This document shows, piece by piece, positions 38,721 to 46,287 of a stretch of DNA of 60,002 nt. Source of the DNA: Streptomyces sp. NRRL F-5630. GTDB taxonomy: Bacteria; Actinomycetota; Actinomycetes; Streptomycetales; Streptomycetaceae. How positions within the stretch are numbered: position 1 is the first letter of the stretch; each line of letters starts with the position of its first letter. The stretch covers positions 1 to 60,002 of the forward strand of contig NZ_JOGO01000035.1 of assembly GCF_000719475.1 (NCBI RefSeq), given 5' to 3'. The translations under genes and the position numbers were made by a program. A model generated the notes under the pieces. The model worked only from the letters and a program-made list of their open reading frames with translations, was not told where the DNA came from and did no database searches.

Positions 38721-39764
38721 ATGCGTCTCAACACCCCACCGCGGCCATTCGACGTCACCGCGCTCTCCCCCCGGCTGGCCCCGCTGGCGCGCACGGCGAC
38801 CCGGCTGCACCCGCGGCCGGGCTCGCCGACCGTCCACGACAGCTCCGTCGGCGGGCCTCTCCTGTGGCCCGCCGACGAGCCGTGGCCTTACTGCGAGGGG
38901 CCGCACGACGCCTCGCTCGCCGAGGACACCCCGCTCTCCGCGGCAGACATCCGCGCCCTGCGCCGGGTGCGCGCGGCCTCCGCCGAGCGACGGCTGCGCG
39001 ATCGCCGGGCGCCCGTGCGCACGCCCGAGGAGGACGAGGTCTGGCGACGGCACGGCGGGGGCCGCCCGTGGTTCGACGGGCCCGTCCCCATGCTTCCGGT
39101 GGCTCAGCTCCACGCCCCGGACGTCCCGCTCCCCGCCCGCCCCGCCGGGACCGATCTCCTCCAAGTCCTGTGGTGCCCCTGCGGCCACGGCGTCTCGGAA
39201 CCCCGCACCGCTCTCTACTGGCGCTCCGCCACCACCGTCACCGATGTCCTGGACACCCCGCCCGAACCGGCCGCGATCGAGAAGGACGGCTACCTGCCCC
39301 GGCCCTGCATCCTGACGCCGGAGCAGGTCACGGAGTACCCCAGCACCATGGAACTGGACGAGGAACTCCAGGAGCAACTGGCGGACGAGAGCCGGTGGGA
39401 GGCCGCAGGGGCGGAGTGGGACGACGGCGAGGCGGAGGACCCGCAGGACTTCTACTTCCGCAACCTCGCCACCGCCCCCGGCTGGAAGACCGGCGGCTGG
39501 ACCTTCTGGAGCCTCACCGACCCCGAGCCTCGCGACTGCCCCGCCTGCGGCACCGAGCAGATCCCGCTCCTCACGATCGCGAGCTCCGAGTGGGACGACG
39601 GCAGCGTGAGCTGGCGCCCCGCCGAGGACCCCGCCGACCCTGCCCAGCACCTCCCGGGCGACCCCGCGGAACCCACCCTCGTCGACATCCGCGGCGGCTA
39701 CACCCTCCAGCTCCACGTCTGCCCGGCCTCCCCCGACCACCCCCACCTGCAGATCATGGAGTAG
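38721..39764 (+). CDS. DUF1963 (YwqG-like) family protein
   Basis: A 347-residue soluble protein. The early PTVHDSSVGGPLLWPADEPWPYC matches the G-G-x-P-x-x-P-x-x-x-x-W-P start of DUF1963/YwqG-type proteins. Later segments PMLPVAQLHAPDVP and LLQVLWCPCGHG, with paired cysteines (CPCG, CPACG) that could bind zinc, are typical of actinobacterial members. The ATG at 38721 has CGGAG upstream. The biological role is unknown. Confidence 0.75.
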   Translation: MRLNTPPRPFDVTALSPRLAPLARTATRLHPRPGSPTVHDSSVGGPLLWPADEPWPYCEGPHDASLAEDTPLSAADIRALRRVRAASAERRLRDRRAPVRTPEEDEVWRRHGGGRPWFDGPVPMLPVAQLHAPDVPLPARPAGTDLLQVLWCPCGHGVSEPRTALYWRSATTVTDVLDTPPEPAAIEKDGYLPRPCILTPEQVTEYPSTMELDEELQEQLADESRWEAAGAEWDDGEAEDPQDFYFRNLATAPGWKTGGWTFWSLTDPEPRDCPACGTEQIPLLTIASSEWDDGSVSWRPAEDPADPAQHLPGDPAEPTLVDIRGGYTLQLHVCPASPDHPHLQIME

Positions 39765-39973
39765 GCACCGCGCGGCCACAGTTGGCCGCCTCCCGGCGTG
39801 CCCCCCGCCCCCGGCGCTCCTCGTGGACAGGCCGCTGACCGGCGCCCCCGCCGACACGCGGGGCGCGCGAGAACGCGGAGCGCCTGCCGGGGCCGCGCCC
39901 CAACAGGCCGCCGGGGGAGCGGACTTGTCCGCGCGCCGGGAGACCGCCCCGCCGCCCCGTCTCCGCCGCCGGA

Positions 39974-41257
39974 CTAGGCCCGCGGCGCCACCTTCGTCAG
40001 GCCGTTGATGACGCGGTCCATCGCGTCCCCGTGCGTCGGGTCCGTCAGGTTCGCCAGGAGCTTCAGCGTGAACTTCATCAGCACCGGGTGCGTCAGGCCC
40101 CGTTCGGTCGCCAGCTTCATGATCTTCGGGTTGCCGATGAGCTTCACGAAGGCGCGGCCCAGGCTGTAGTAGCCGCCGTACGTGTCCTTGAGGACCTTCG
40201 GGTAGCGCTGGAGGGTCAGTTCGCGCAGTTGCGGGGTGCGGCGGCCGTGGGCCTGGACGATGACGTCGGCCGCGATCGCGCCGGATTCCATCGCGTAGGC
40301 GATGCCCTCACCGTTGAAGGGGTTGACGAGGCCGCCCGCGTCGCCGACGAGCAGGAGGCCCTTCGTGTAGTGCGGCTGGCGGTTGAAGGCCATCGGGAGG
40401 GCGGCGCCGCGGATCGGGATCGTCATGTTGTCCGGCGTATAGCCCCACTCCTCGGGCATCGAGGCGCACCACGCCTTGAGGACTTCGCGCCAGTCCAGCT
40501 CCTTGAAGGACGAGGACGTGTTGAGGACGCCGAGCCCGACGTTCGACGTGCCGTCGCCCATGCCGAAGACCCAGCCGTAGCCGGGCAGGAGCCGGTCCTC
40601 GCCGGGCCCGCGCCTGTCCCACAGCTCCAGCCACGACTCCAGGTAGTCGTCGTCGTGGCGCGGCGAGGTGAAGTACGTGCGGACCGCGACGCCCATCGGG
40701 CGGTCCTCGCGCCGGTGCAGGCCCATCGCGAGCGAGAGGCGTGTCGAGTTTCCGTCGGCCGCGACGACGAGCGGGGCGTGGAAGGTGACCGGGGTCTTCT
40801 CCTCGCCGAGCTTCGCGTGGACGCCCGTGATGCGGCCGGACTCGTCGGTGACCGGCGCGCCGACGTTGCAGCGCTCGTAGAGCCGCGCGCCCGCCTTCTG
40901 CGCGTTGCGGGCGAGCTGCTCGTCGAAGTCGTCGCGCTTGCGGACGAGCCCGTAGTCCGGGAAGGAGGCGAGTTCCGGCCAGTCGAGCTGGAGGCGGTTG
41001 CCACCGGCGATGATGCGGAGGCCCTTGTTGCGGAGCCAGCCCGCCTCCTCGGAGATGTCGATCCCCATCGCGATCAGCTGCTTCGTGGCGCGCGGGGTGA
41101 GTCCGTCGCCGCAGACCTTCTCGCGCGGGAACGCCGTCTTCTCCAGGAGCAGGACGTCGAGTCCGGCCTTCGCCAGGTGGTAAGCGGTCGCCGACCCGGC
41201 GGGTCCGGCGCCCACCACGATCACATCCGCGCTGTGTTCGGACAGGGCCTCGGCCAC
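39974..41257 (-). CDS. Geranylgeranyl reductase family flavoprotein (probable menaquinone reductase)
   Basis: A 427-residue FAD enzyme. The dinucleotide-binding VVGAGPAGSATAYHLAKAGLD is near residues 14-34. The second flavin motif GLLLVGDAGGLVNPFNGEGI and the CGDGLTPRA start motif are characteristic of geranylgeranyl reductases. In actinobacteria this group includes MenJ, which hydrogenates a double bond in the menaquinone side chain. Its location between nuo and menG/mqnC supports that role. The start is GTG at 41257 with GGGAG upstream. A carotenoid or other prenyl substrate cannot be excluded. Confidence 0.85.
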   Translation of the reverse strand: MAEALSEHSADVIVVGAGPAGSATAYHLAKAGLDVLLLEKTAFPREKVCGDGLTPRATKQLIAMGIDISEEAGWLRNKGLRIIAGGNRLQLDWPELASFPDYGLVRKRDDFDEQLARNAQKAGARLYERCNVGAPVTDESGRITGVHAKLGEEKTPVTFHAPLVVAADGNSTRLSLAMGLHRREDRPMGVAVRTYFTSPRHDDDYLESWLELWDRRGPGEDRLLPGYGWVFGMGDGTSNVGLGVLNTSSSFKELDWREVLKAWCASMPEEWGYTPDNMTIPIRGAALPMAFNRQPHYTKGLLLVGDAGGLVNPFNGEGIAYAMESGAIAADVIVQAHGRRTPQLRELTLQRYPKVLKDTYGGYYSLGRAFVKLIGNPKIMKLATERGLTHPVLMKFTLKLLANLTDPTHGDAMDRVINGLTKVAPRA

Positions 41258-41310
41258 GACACTTCTCCCGACGACTTGAAATCACGTGCCGAGCGGCACC
41301 GGACACGGGC

Positions 41311-41316
41311 AGTCTA
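41311..41316 (-). promoter_or_regulatory. Candidate -10 (TAGACT) of the reductase gene
   Basis: On the minus strand TAGACT fits the Streptomyces TAGRRT pattern and lies 54 bases upstream of the GTG start. The -35 region is not clearly recognisable. Confidence 0.35.
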
Positions 41317-41356
41317 TTCAGGCGTCGTCTCCTCCCGACCGAAGGGCTGACCGGAA

Positions 41357-41893
41357 TTGACCACTTCTCCCCCCGCCTCCGCGCTCGCCCACCCCGCCCC
41401 CGTCCTCAGCCTGCGCGTCCCCACCGACGAGGACGCGTACCACTGGCACCGCGTCTTCGCCGACCCCGAGGTCATGGAGTTCCACGGCGGGCGCCCCGCG
41501 GAACTCTCCGTCTACCAGGAGCTGACCGCCCGGCAGCGCCGCCACGACGCCGAACTCGGCTACTGCCTGTGGACGGTGACCGACGAGGCGGGCGAGGTCG
41601 TCGGCTTCACGGGCGCGCAGCCGTGGCCGCACGCCCACTTCGGCCCCGTCGGCGCCATCGAGATCGGCTGGCGCCTGGCCCGTACCGCCTGGGGCCGGGG
41701 CTACGCGACGGCGGCGGCCCGAACGACCCTGGACCGGCTGCGCGCGGCCGGGGTCCCCTCGGTCGTCGCGATGGTCAAGGAGCGCAACACGCGCTCGCTC
41801 GCGGTCGTGGAGCGGCTCGGGATGCGCCACGCGGAGACGTTCGCCCTGCCGGACGGGGCGGAGCGAGGCCGGAGGTACGAGCTGGCGCTGTGA
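41357..41893 (+). CDS. GNAT family N-acetyltransferase
   Basis: A 178-residue acetyltransferase of the RimJ/RimL-like group. It begins with LSLRVPTDEDAYHWHRVFAD, carries the acetyl-CoA loop in IGWRLARTAWGRGYATAAA, and ends with NTRSLAVVERLGMRH and a short tail. The start appears to be TTG at 41357, with GAAGGG ~10 bases upstream; no ATG or GTG precedes the conserved region in frame. It is divergent from the reductase gene. Substrate unknown. Confidence 0.82.
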   Translation: MTTSPPASALAHPAPVLSLRVPTDEDAYHWHRVFADPEVMEFHGGRPAELSVYQELTARQRRHDAELGYCLWTVTDEAGEVVGFTGAQPWPHAHFGPVGAIEIGWRLARTAWGRGYATAAARTTLDRLRAAGVPSVVAMVKERNTRSLAVVERLGMRHAETFALPDGAERGRRYELAL

Positions 41894-41938
41894 GGGAAGC
41901 GCGGGCCCCGGGGCGGAGCCGCACCCGGGCCCACCACC

Positions 41939-42010
41939 ATCCAGCCCCTCCGGCGTTTGAGGAGCGGGGTCCGGGGCGGAGCCCCGTGAGGCGAGCCGCC
42001 GGAGGGGCAC
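41939..42010. repeat. Dispersed-type intergenic repeat with long inverted arms
   Basis: CCCCTCCGGCG (41945-41955) pairs perfectly with CGCCGGAGGGG (41997-42007). Between them GGCGTTTGAGGAGCGGGG and a GGGGC/GCCCC hairpin follow. I recognise the CAGCCCCTCCGGCGTTTGAG start as a sequence found repeatedly between genes of Streptomyces genomes. It may end transcription of the GNAT gene. Confidence 0.6.
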
Positions 42011-42125
42011 CCCGCGTAACGCGCCCCCTCAGCGGGCACACGCCCCACACAACCGGGCACGCACCCCCCGCCCCCGAGCGGAGCGCTACCGTGCCGGGTA
42101 CCGCCAGACCTGGGGAGTTGAGAGC

Positions 42126-42491
42126 ATGTCCTCGCTCGTGCCGGAGCCGACCGAGTTCGTCCTCGTGCCGCGCCTGCTCGGCCTCATGGCCATGGACGCG
42201 GTGACGGCCGCGCAGGAGAAGGGGCTCGCGACCGAGTCCCCCGACGATCCCGAGGTGCTGGAGGGCGGCCTCGACTACGTCGTGCGGCAGTACCCGGAGC
42301 CCGGCGCGCGCGTTCCGCACGGCGCCGTCGTCACGCTGTGGTTCGACACGTGGCCGGACGAGGGCGACGAGGGCGGTGGCGGTACGGGCGTGCGCGAACC
42401 GCTGGACCCGGGGCCGGGCGCGAGCGGCCTGGCGCGTGAGAAGCCGGAGCCGGAGGGGGACGGGCCCGAGGGCGTCGCCGTCTCGGGCTGA
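42126..42491 (+). CDS. Small PASTA-domain-like protein
   Basis: A 121-residue acidic protein. Residues ~12-75 resemble one PASTA domain: VPRLLGLMAMDAVTAAQEKGL, then VVRQYPEPGARVPHGAVVTLWF, the usual Q-x-P-x-x-G-x-x-V-x-x-G-x-x-V-x-L end. The last ~45 residues are Gly/Glu/Pro-rich and disordered. No signal peptide or membrane helix is visible, so it appears cytosolic, unlike PASTA regions of PknB or penicillin-binding proteins. The start is ATG at 42126 with GGGGAG upstream. Function unknown. Confidence 0.7.
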   Translation: MSSLVPEPTEFVLVPRLLGLMAMDAVTAAQEKGLATESPDDPEVLEGGLDYVVRQYPEPGARVPHGAVVTLWFDTWPDEGDEGGGGTGVREPLDPGPGASGLAREKPEPEGDGPEGVAVSG

Positions 42492-42515
42492 GGCGGCCAC
42501 GCGCGGCGGCCGCCC

Positions 42516-42532
42516 GGGGCGGGTGCCGCCCC
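42516..42532. terminator. Hairpin between convergent genes
   Basis: GGGGCGG (42516-42522) and CCGCCCC (42526-42532) form a perfect 7-bp stem with a 3-base loop, 24 bases after the PASTA gene stop and 18 bases before the 3' end of menG. Confidence 0.5.
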
Positions 42533-42550
42533 CGCGCCCGCCGCCGGGGC

Positions 42551-43255
42551 TCAGCGTTCCTGCGGCTTGAACCCCCGGTGCAGCGCCACGATGCCGCCCG
42601 TCAGGTTGCGCCACGCGACCTTCGACCAGCCCGCGTCCTGGAGCAGGGAGGCCAGGGCGGGCTGGTCGGGCCAGTCGCGGATGGACTCGGCGAGGTAGAC
42701 GTACGCGTCGGGGTTGGACGAGACCGCGCGGGCCAGGGGGGGCAGGGCGCGCATGAGGTACTCGGTGTAGACGGTGCGGAAGGGGGTCCAGGTCGGCGAG
42801 GAGAACTCGCAGATCACGACGCGTCCGCCCGGCTTCGTCACCCGGTACAGCTCGCGCAGCGCCGCCGGGGTGTCGCTCACGTTGCGCAGCCCGAAGGAGA
42901 TCGTGACCGCGTCGAAGACGTCGTCGCGGAACGGCAGCCTGGTCGCGTCCCCGGCGGTGAACGGCAGCCAGCCGTGCCGCTGCTTGCCGACCCGGAGCAT
43001 CCCGAGCGAGAAGTCGCAGGGCACGACGTAGGCGCCGGTACGGGTGAAGGGCAGCGAGGAGGTCGCCGTCCCGGCCGCGAGGTCGAGGACCTTCTGCGCC
43101 GGGCGCGCGTCCACGGCCTTCGCCACCGCCGCACGCCAGGCGCGGTCCTGGCCGAGGGAGAGGATGTCGTTGGTGAGGTCGTAGCGCTTGGCCACACCGT
43201 CGAACATCGAAGCGACTTCTTGCGGCTGCTTGTCCAGGGATGCGCGTGTCGTCAC
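42551..43255 (-). CDS. menG: Demethylmenaquinone methyltransferase
   Basis: A 234-residue SAM-dependent C-methyltransferase that carries out the last step of menaquinone synthesis (also called ubiE). It starts with the signature [28 protein letters not shown] motif I is VLDLAAGTA, and the family signature [24 protein letters not shown] is intact. The start is the GTG at 43255, giving the normal N-terminus; the upstream open frame is made of the tandem repeats. It is convergent with the PASTA gene and probably transcribed alone. Confidence 0.92.
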   Translation of the reverse strand: MTTRASLDKQPQEVASMFDGVAKRYDLTNDILSLGQDRAWRAAVAKAVDARPAQKVLDLAAGTATSSLPFTRTGAYVVPCDFSLGMLRVGKQRHGWLPFTAGDATRLPFRDDVFDAVTISFGLRNVSDTPAALRELYRVTKPGGRVVICEFSSPTWTPFRTVYTEYLMRALPPLARAVSSNPDAYVYLAESIRDWPDQPALASLLQDAGWSKVAWRNLTGGIVALHRGFKPQER

Positions 43256-43312
43256 CGGCTCATTGTGGCAGGCGCGGATAAGGACGGCGTACGGGGCCGG
43301 GAGCGGGCCGGG

Positions 43313-43396
43313 CCGGGGCGGCTTCGCCGGGGAGCCGGGGCGGCTTCGCCGGGGAGCCGGGGACGGCTTGCGGGGCGGCTTCGCCGGAGAGCCGGG
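43313..43396. repeat. 22-bp tandem repeat with hairpin cores
   Basis: Two identical 22-base units, starting CCGGGGCGGCTTCGCC, at 43313-43334 and 43335-43356, followed by diverged copies to about 43396. Each unit contains GGCG-GCTT-CGCC, a small perfect hairpin. It lies upstream of menG. Confidence 0.7.
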
Positions 43397-43500
43397 AGGC
43401 GGGGCCGTGCACGGCGTCGCGCGGCAGAAGGGCGATGTCGCGCGGCCGCTCGCGGGAGAAGGCGCCCCAGACTGAGAGTCCCTCACGTACAGGAGCCCCC

Positions 43501-43851
43501 GTGCGCGTCACCCACGTCCTCGCCGTCGCCCCCGTCACCGACCACGAGGCGGCCGTCGCCTGGTACGAGCGCCTGCTCGGCCGCCCCGCCGACGCCCGCC
43601 CCATGCCGGGCCTCGCCGACTGGCACCTCACGGACGGCGGCTGGCTCCAGGTCTTCACCGACCCCGACCGCGCGGGCCGCGCCCTGGTCAACCTCGCGGT
43701 CACCGACCTGGACGCGGAACTCGCCGCGCTGGCGGCACAGGGCATCGCGGCGGGCGCGACCACACCCGGCAAGGGCGAGGTCCGCTTCGCCTCGGTCCAC
43801 GACCCGGACGGCAACAGGGTGACGCTGATCGAGCGGCCGGCGACGGCATAG
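43501..43851 (+). CDS. VOC family protein (glyoxalase-like)
   Basis: A 116-residue vicinal-oxygen-chelate protein made of one pair of beta-alpha-beta-beta-beta units, probably acting as a dimer. It shows the N-terminal [22 protein letters not shown] and C-terminal [12 protein letters not shown] motifs, the latter with the metal-type Glu. The GTG at 43501 has AGGAG 7-8 bases upstream. Members serve as lyases, dioxygenases or drug-binding proteins; substrate unknown. Confidence 0.82.
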   Translation: MRVTHVLAVAPVTDHEAAVAWYERLLGRPADARPMPGLADWHLTDGGWLQVFTDPDRAGRALVNLAVTDLDAELAALAAQGIAAGATTPGKGEVRFASVHDPDGNRVTLIERPATA

Positions 43852-43921
43852 CGGGGGGGCGCGGAGGACCTGCGCGGACGAGTACGCCACGGCACCCGCG
43901 CGGGGCAGCCCGCCCCGGTCC

Positions 43922-44365
43922 TCAGCGGCGCCGGTACACCAGACGTCCCGCGCACACCGTCGCCACGCACTCGCCGTCGTCCGTCGCCGCGAACAGGTCG
44001 GCGCGCGCTCGCGGGGCGAGCGGGGTCGGGGACGGGCTCGCGACGAGGCGGAGCCCGCCGCGTGCCGCCGCCTCGCGGAACGACGCGTCGAGCGGGCCTT
44101 CCGCCCGGAGCGCCGTCGCGCCGCGGGCGAAGAGGGCGTGGACCGTCTCGCGCGGGCTCGGCGCCGCGGGGGGCGGTCCCGTGTGGACGCGGGCGGGCGC
44201 GAGGCGGCCCGGCCACTCCCGTACCCGCGCCTCGGGGTATGTCTCGCGCAGGGCCGCGAGCGGGCCCACGGCGGTGATCCGGTCGCCCGAGACGGCGACG
44301 GCGCCCGCGGGCAGGAGGGTGCCGTCGCCCGCGTCCACGAGCGGCGCGGTGTGCAGTGTCAGCAC
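43922..44365 (-). CDS. Imidazolonepropionase-like composite-domain protein
   Basis: A 147-residue protein resembling only the small beta-sandwich domain of amidohydrolases: LTLHTAPLVDAGDGTLLPAGAVAVSGDRI, typical of the composite domain at the ends of imidazolonepropionase, and a final VCAGRLVYRRR strand. The metal-binding barrel with its HxH motif is absent. It follows mqnC after 13 bases on the same strand, so the two are probably co-transcribed and the protein may be linked to futalosine metabolism. That is inference from position. Confidence 0.65.
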   Translation of the reverse strand: MLTLHTAPLVDAGDGTLLPAGAVAVSGDRITAVGPLAALRETYPEARVREWPGRLAPARVHTGPPPAAPSPRETVHALFARGATALRAEGPLDASFREAAARGGLRLVASPSPTPLAPRARADLFAATDDGECVATVCAGRLVYRRR

Positions 44366-44378
44366 GTGCGCGAACCGC

Positions 44379-45578
44379 TCAGCTCGCCGGGATGAGCTTC
44401 AGCTCGGGGTGCGCGGTGCCGCCGTCGATCGCCGTCGAGGAGATGTGCGAGGCCACGCGGTCGTCGACCGGGTCGTTCGCCGGGTCGTCGTGGACGACGA
44501 GGTGCTCGTACGTCGTCGCGCGCTGCGCCGGGACGCGGTCCGCCGTGCGGATGAGGTCGATGAGTTCCTGGCGGTTGGAGCGGTGCTTCGCGCCCGCCGA
44601 GGAGACGACGTTCTCCTCCAGCATCACCGAGCCGAGGTCGTCGGCCCCGTAGTGGAGCGAGAGCTGCCCGATCTCCTTGCCCGTCGTGAGCCAGGAGCCC
44701 TGGATGTGGGCGACGTTGTCGAGGTAGATGCGGGCGATCGCGATCATCCGCAGGTACTCGAACATCGTGGCCTGCGTGCGGCCCTTGAGGTGGTTGTTCT
44801 CGGGCTGGTACGTGTACGGGATGAAGGCGCGGAAGCCGCCGGTGCGGTCCTGGACCTCGCGGATCATGCGCAGGTGCTCGATGCGCTCGGCGTTCGTCTC
44901 GCCCGTGCCCATGAGCATCGTGACCGTGGACTCGACGCCCAGGTTGTGGGCCGTCTCCATGATCTCCAGCCAGCGCTCGCCGGACTCCTTGAGCGGCGCG
45001 ATGGCCTTGCGGGGGCGCGCGGGCAGGAGTTCGGCGCCGGCGCCCGCGAAGGAGTCGAGACCGGCGGCGTGGATGCGGCGGATCGCCTCCTCGGCGGTGA
45101 CGCCGGAGATGCGGGCCATGTGGTCGATCTCGGAGGCGCCGAGGGAGTGGATGACGAGCTGCGGGAACGCCTTCTTGATGGCGGAGAAGTGCTCCTCGTA
45201 GTACTCCACGCCGTAGTCCGGGTGGTGCCCGCCCTGGAACATGATCTGCGTTCCGCCGAGTTCGACGGTCTCCGCGCAGCGGCGCAGGATGTCGTCGAGG
45301 TCGCGGCTCCAGCCCTTCTTCGTGTCCTTGGGGGCGGCGTAGAAGGCGCAGAACTTGCAGGCCGTGACGCAGACGTTCGTGTAGTTGATGTTGCGCTCGA
45401 TGATGTACGTCGCGATGTGCTCCGTACCGGCGTAGCGGCGGCGGCGGATCGCGTCGGCGGCGGCGCCGAGGGCGTGCAGCGGCGCGTCGCGGTAGAGGTC
45501 GAGCGCCTCCTCGGCGGTGATGCGACCGCCTGCGGCGGCGCGGTCGAGGACGGACTGAAGGTCGGCCTGCTCGGTCAC
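44379..45578 (-). CDS. mqnC: Cyclic dehypoxanthinyl futalosine synthase
   Basis: A 399-residue radical SAM enzyme that cyclises dehypoxanthine futalosine in the futalosine route to menaquinone. The [4Fe-4S] ligands are Cys70, Cys74 and Cys77 in CVTACKFCAFY. Other matching segments are MFQGGHHPDYGVEYYEEHF, GASEIDHMARISGVTAEEAI and IPYTYQPENNHLKGRTQATM. The start is GTG at 45578. Its presence shows that this organism makes menaquinone by the futalosine pathway; mqnA, B, D and E are not in the window. Confidence 0.92.
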   Translation of the reverse strand: MTEQADLQSVLDRAAAGGRITAEEALDLYRDAPLHALGAAADAIRRRRYAGTEHIATYIIERNINYTNVCVTACKFCAFYAAPKDTKKGWSRDLDDILRRCAETVELGGTQIMFQGGHHPDYGVEYYEEHFSAIKKAFPQLVIHSLGASEIDHMARISGVTAEEAIRRIHAAGLDSFAGAGAELLPARPRKAIAPLKESGERWLEIMETAHNLGVESTVTMLMGTGETNAERIEHLRMIREVQDRTGGFRAFIPYTYQPENNHLKGRTQATMFEYLRMIAIARIYLDNVAHIQGSWLTTGKEIGQLSLHYGADDLGSVMLEENVVSSAGAKHRSNRQELIDLIRTADRVPAQRATTYEHLVVHDDPANDPVDDRVASHISSTAIDGGTAHPELKLIPAS

Positions 45579-45701
45579 CGGCTGTCACCTTTCGGGGGGC
45601 GGGTCGCTTCACAGCGCTCGGAGGTTCGGACCGATTCAGCCTACGCCCCCGGGGTGCGACCGCCTCGGCGGCGGGGGGCCGTACCCCGGGGCGCCGCTCT
45701 T

Positions 45702-46247
45702 CTAGAGGGTCGCCGTCCACTCCGGCACCGTCGCGATCTCGCCCCGCTTGGCGAGGAGGTCCTTCAGCAGGACCTCGTGGAGCGCCGGGCTCGGGTCGGC
45801 GCAGGCGTCCGAGAGTGTCGTGAGCCGGTAGTCCAGGTCGAAGGCCTGGAGCGCCGTGGCGAGCACGATGCCGCCGGTCGCGATGCCCGCGAGGGCGAGG
45901 TGGCCGACGTCCTGGGCGCGGAGGATCTGGTCGAGGTTGGTGCCCGCGAAGGCGCTGACGCGGTTCTTGTACAGGACGACCTCGTCGGGCGCGGGGGCGA
46001 CGTCCGGGTGGATCTCGGCGTCCGGGTCGCCCGGCACGAAGCGGTCGTGCGGGAGAGCGCCGAAGACCGCGTTGTTCGGGTGCGCGTCGACGTGCCCGGC
46101 GCGCAGGCGGAGGGCGACGTGCAGGACGAGGACTCCCTTCTCGCGCGCGGCCTTCAGGGCGGCGGCGGCCTGGGTGAGCGCCGTGGGGTCCACGCGGGTG
46201 GCGTGGGCGTTCTGGAAGTCCATGAGGAGCAGGGCGGTGCGGGACAC
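45702..46247 (-). CDS. Isochorismatase-like protein lacking the usual cysteine
   Basis: A 181-residue cysteine-hydrolase-fold protein. The catalytic Asp10 (LLLMDFQN) and Lys94 (LYKNRVSAF) of the triad are in place, but the nucleophile position in the G-x-x-T-x-x-C-V motif is isoleucine (GIATGGIVLATA, Ile127). It is therefore unlikely to work by the standard Cys mechanism. It is the last gene of a minus-strand operon after MarR and MFS genes, 40 bases downstream of the transporter, which suggests a role linked to a drug or aromatic compound. Confidence 0.8.
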   Translation of the reverse strand: MSRTALLLMDFQNAHATRVDPTALTQAAAALKAAREKGVLVLHVALRLRAGHVDAHPNNAVFGALPHDRFVPGDPDAEIHPDVAPAPDEVVLYKNRVSAFAGTNLDQILRAQDVGHLALAGIATGGIVLATALQAFDLDYRLTTLSDACADPSPALHEVLLKDLLAKRGEIATVPEWTATL

Positions 46248-46287
46248 GAGAGGGCCTTTCGCTGCGGGGATGCGGGGGGAAGGGGAG

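Noticed and set aside
39919..39932. GCGGAC-TT-GTCCGC inverted repeat between convergent genes
   Set aside because: A two-base loop is too tight and the stem short; such dyads are common in this base composition.
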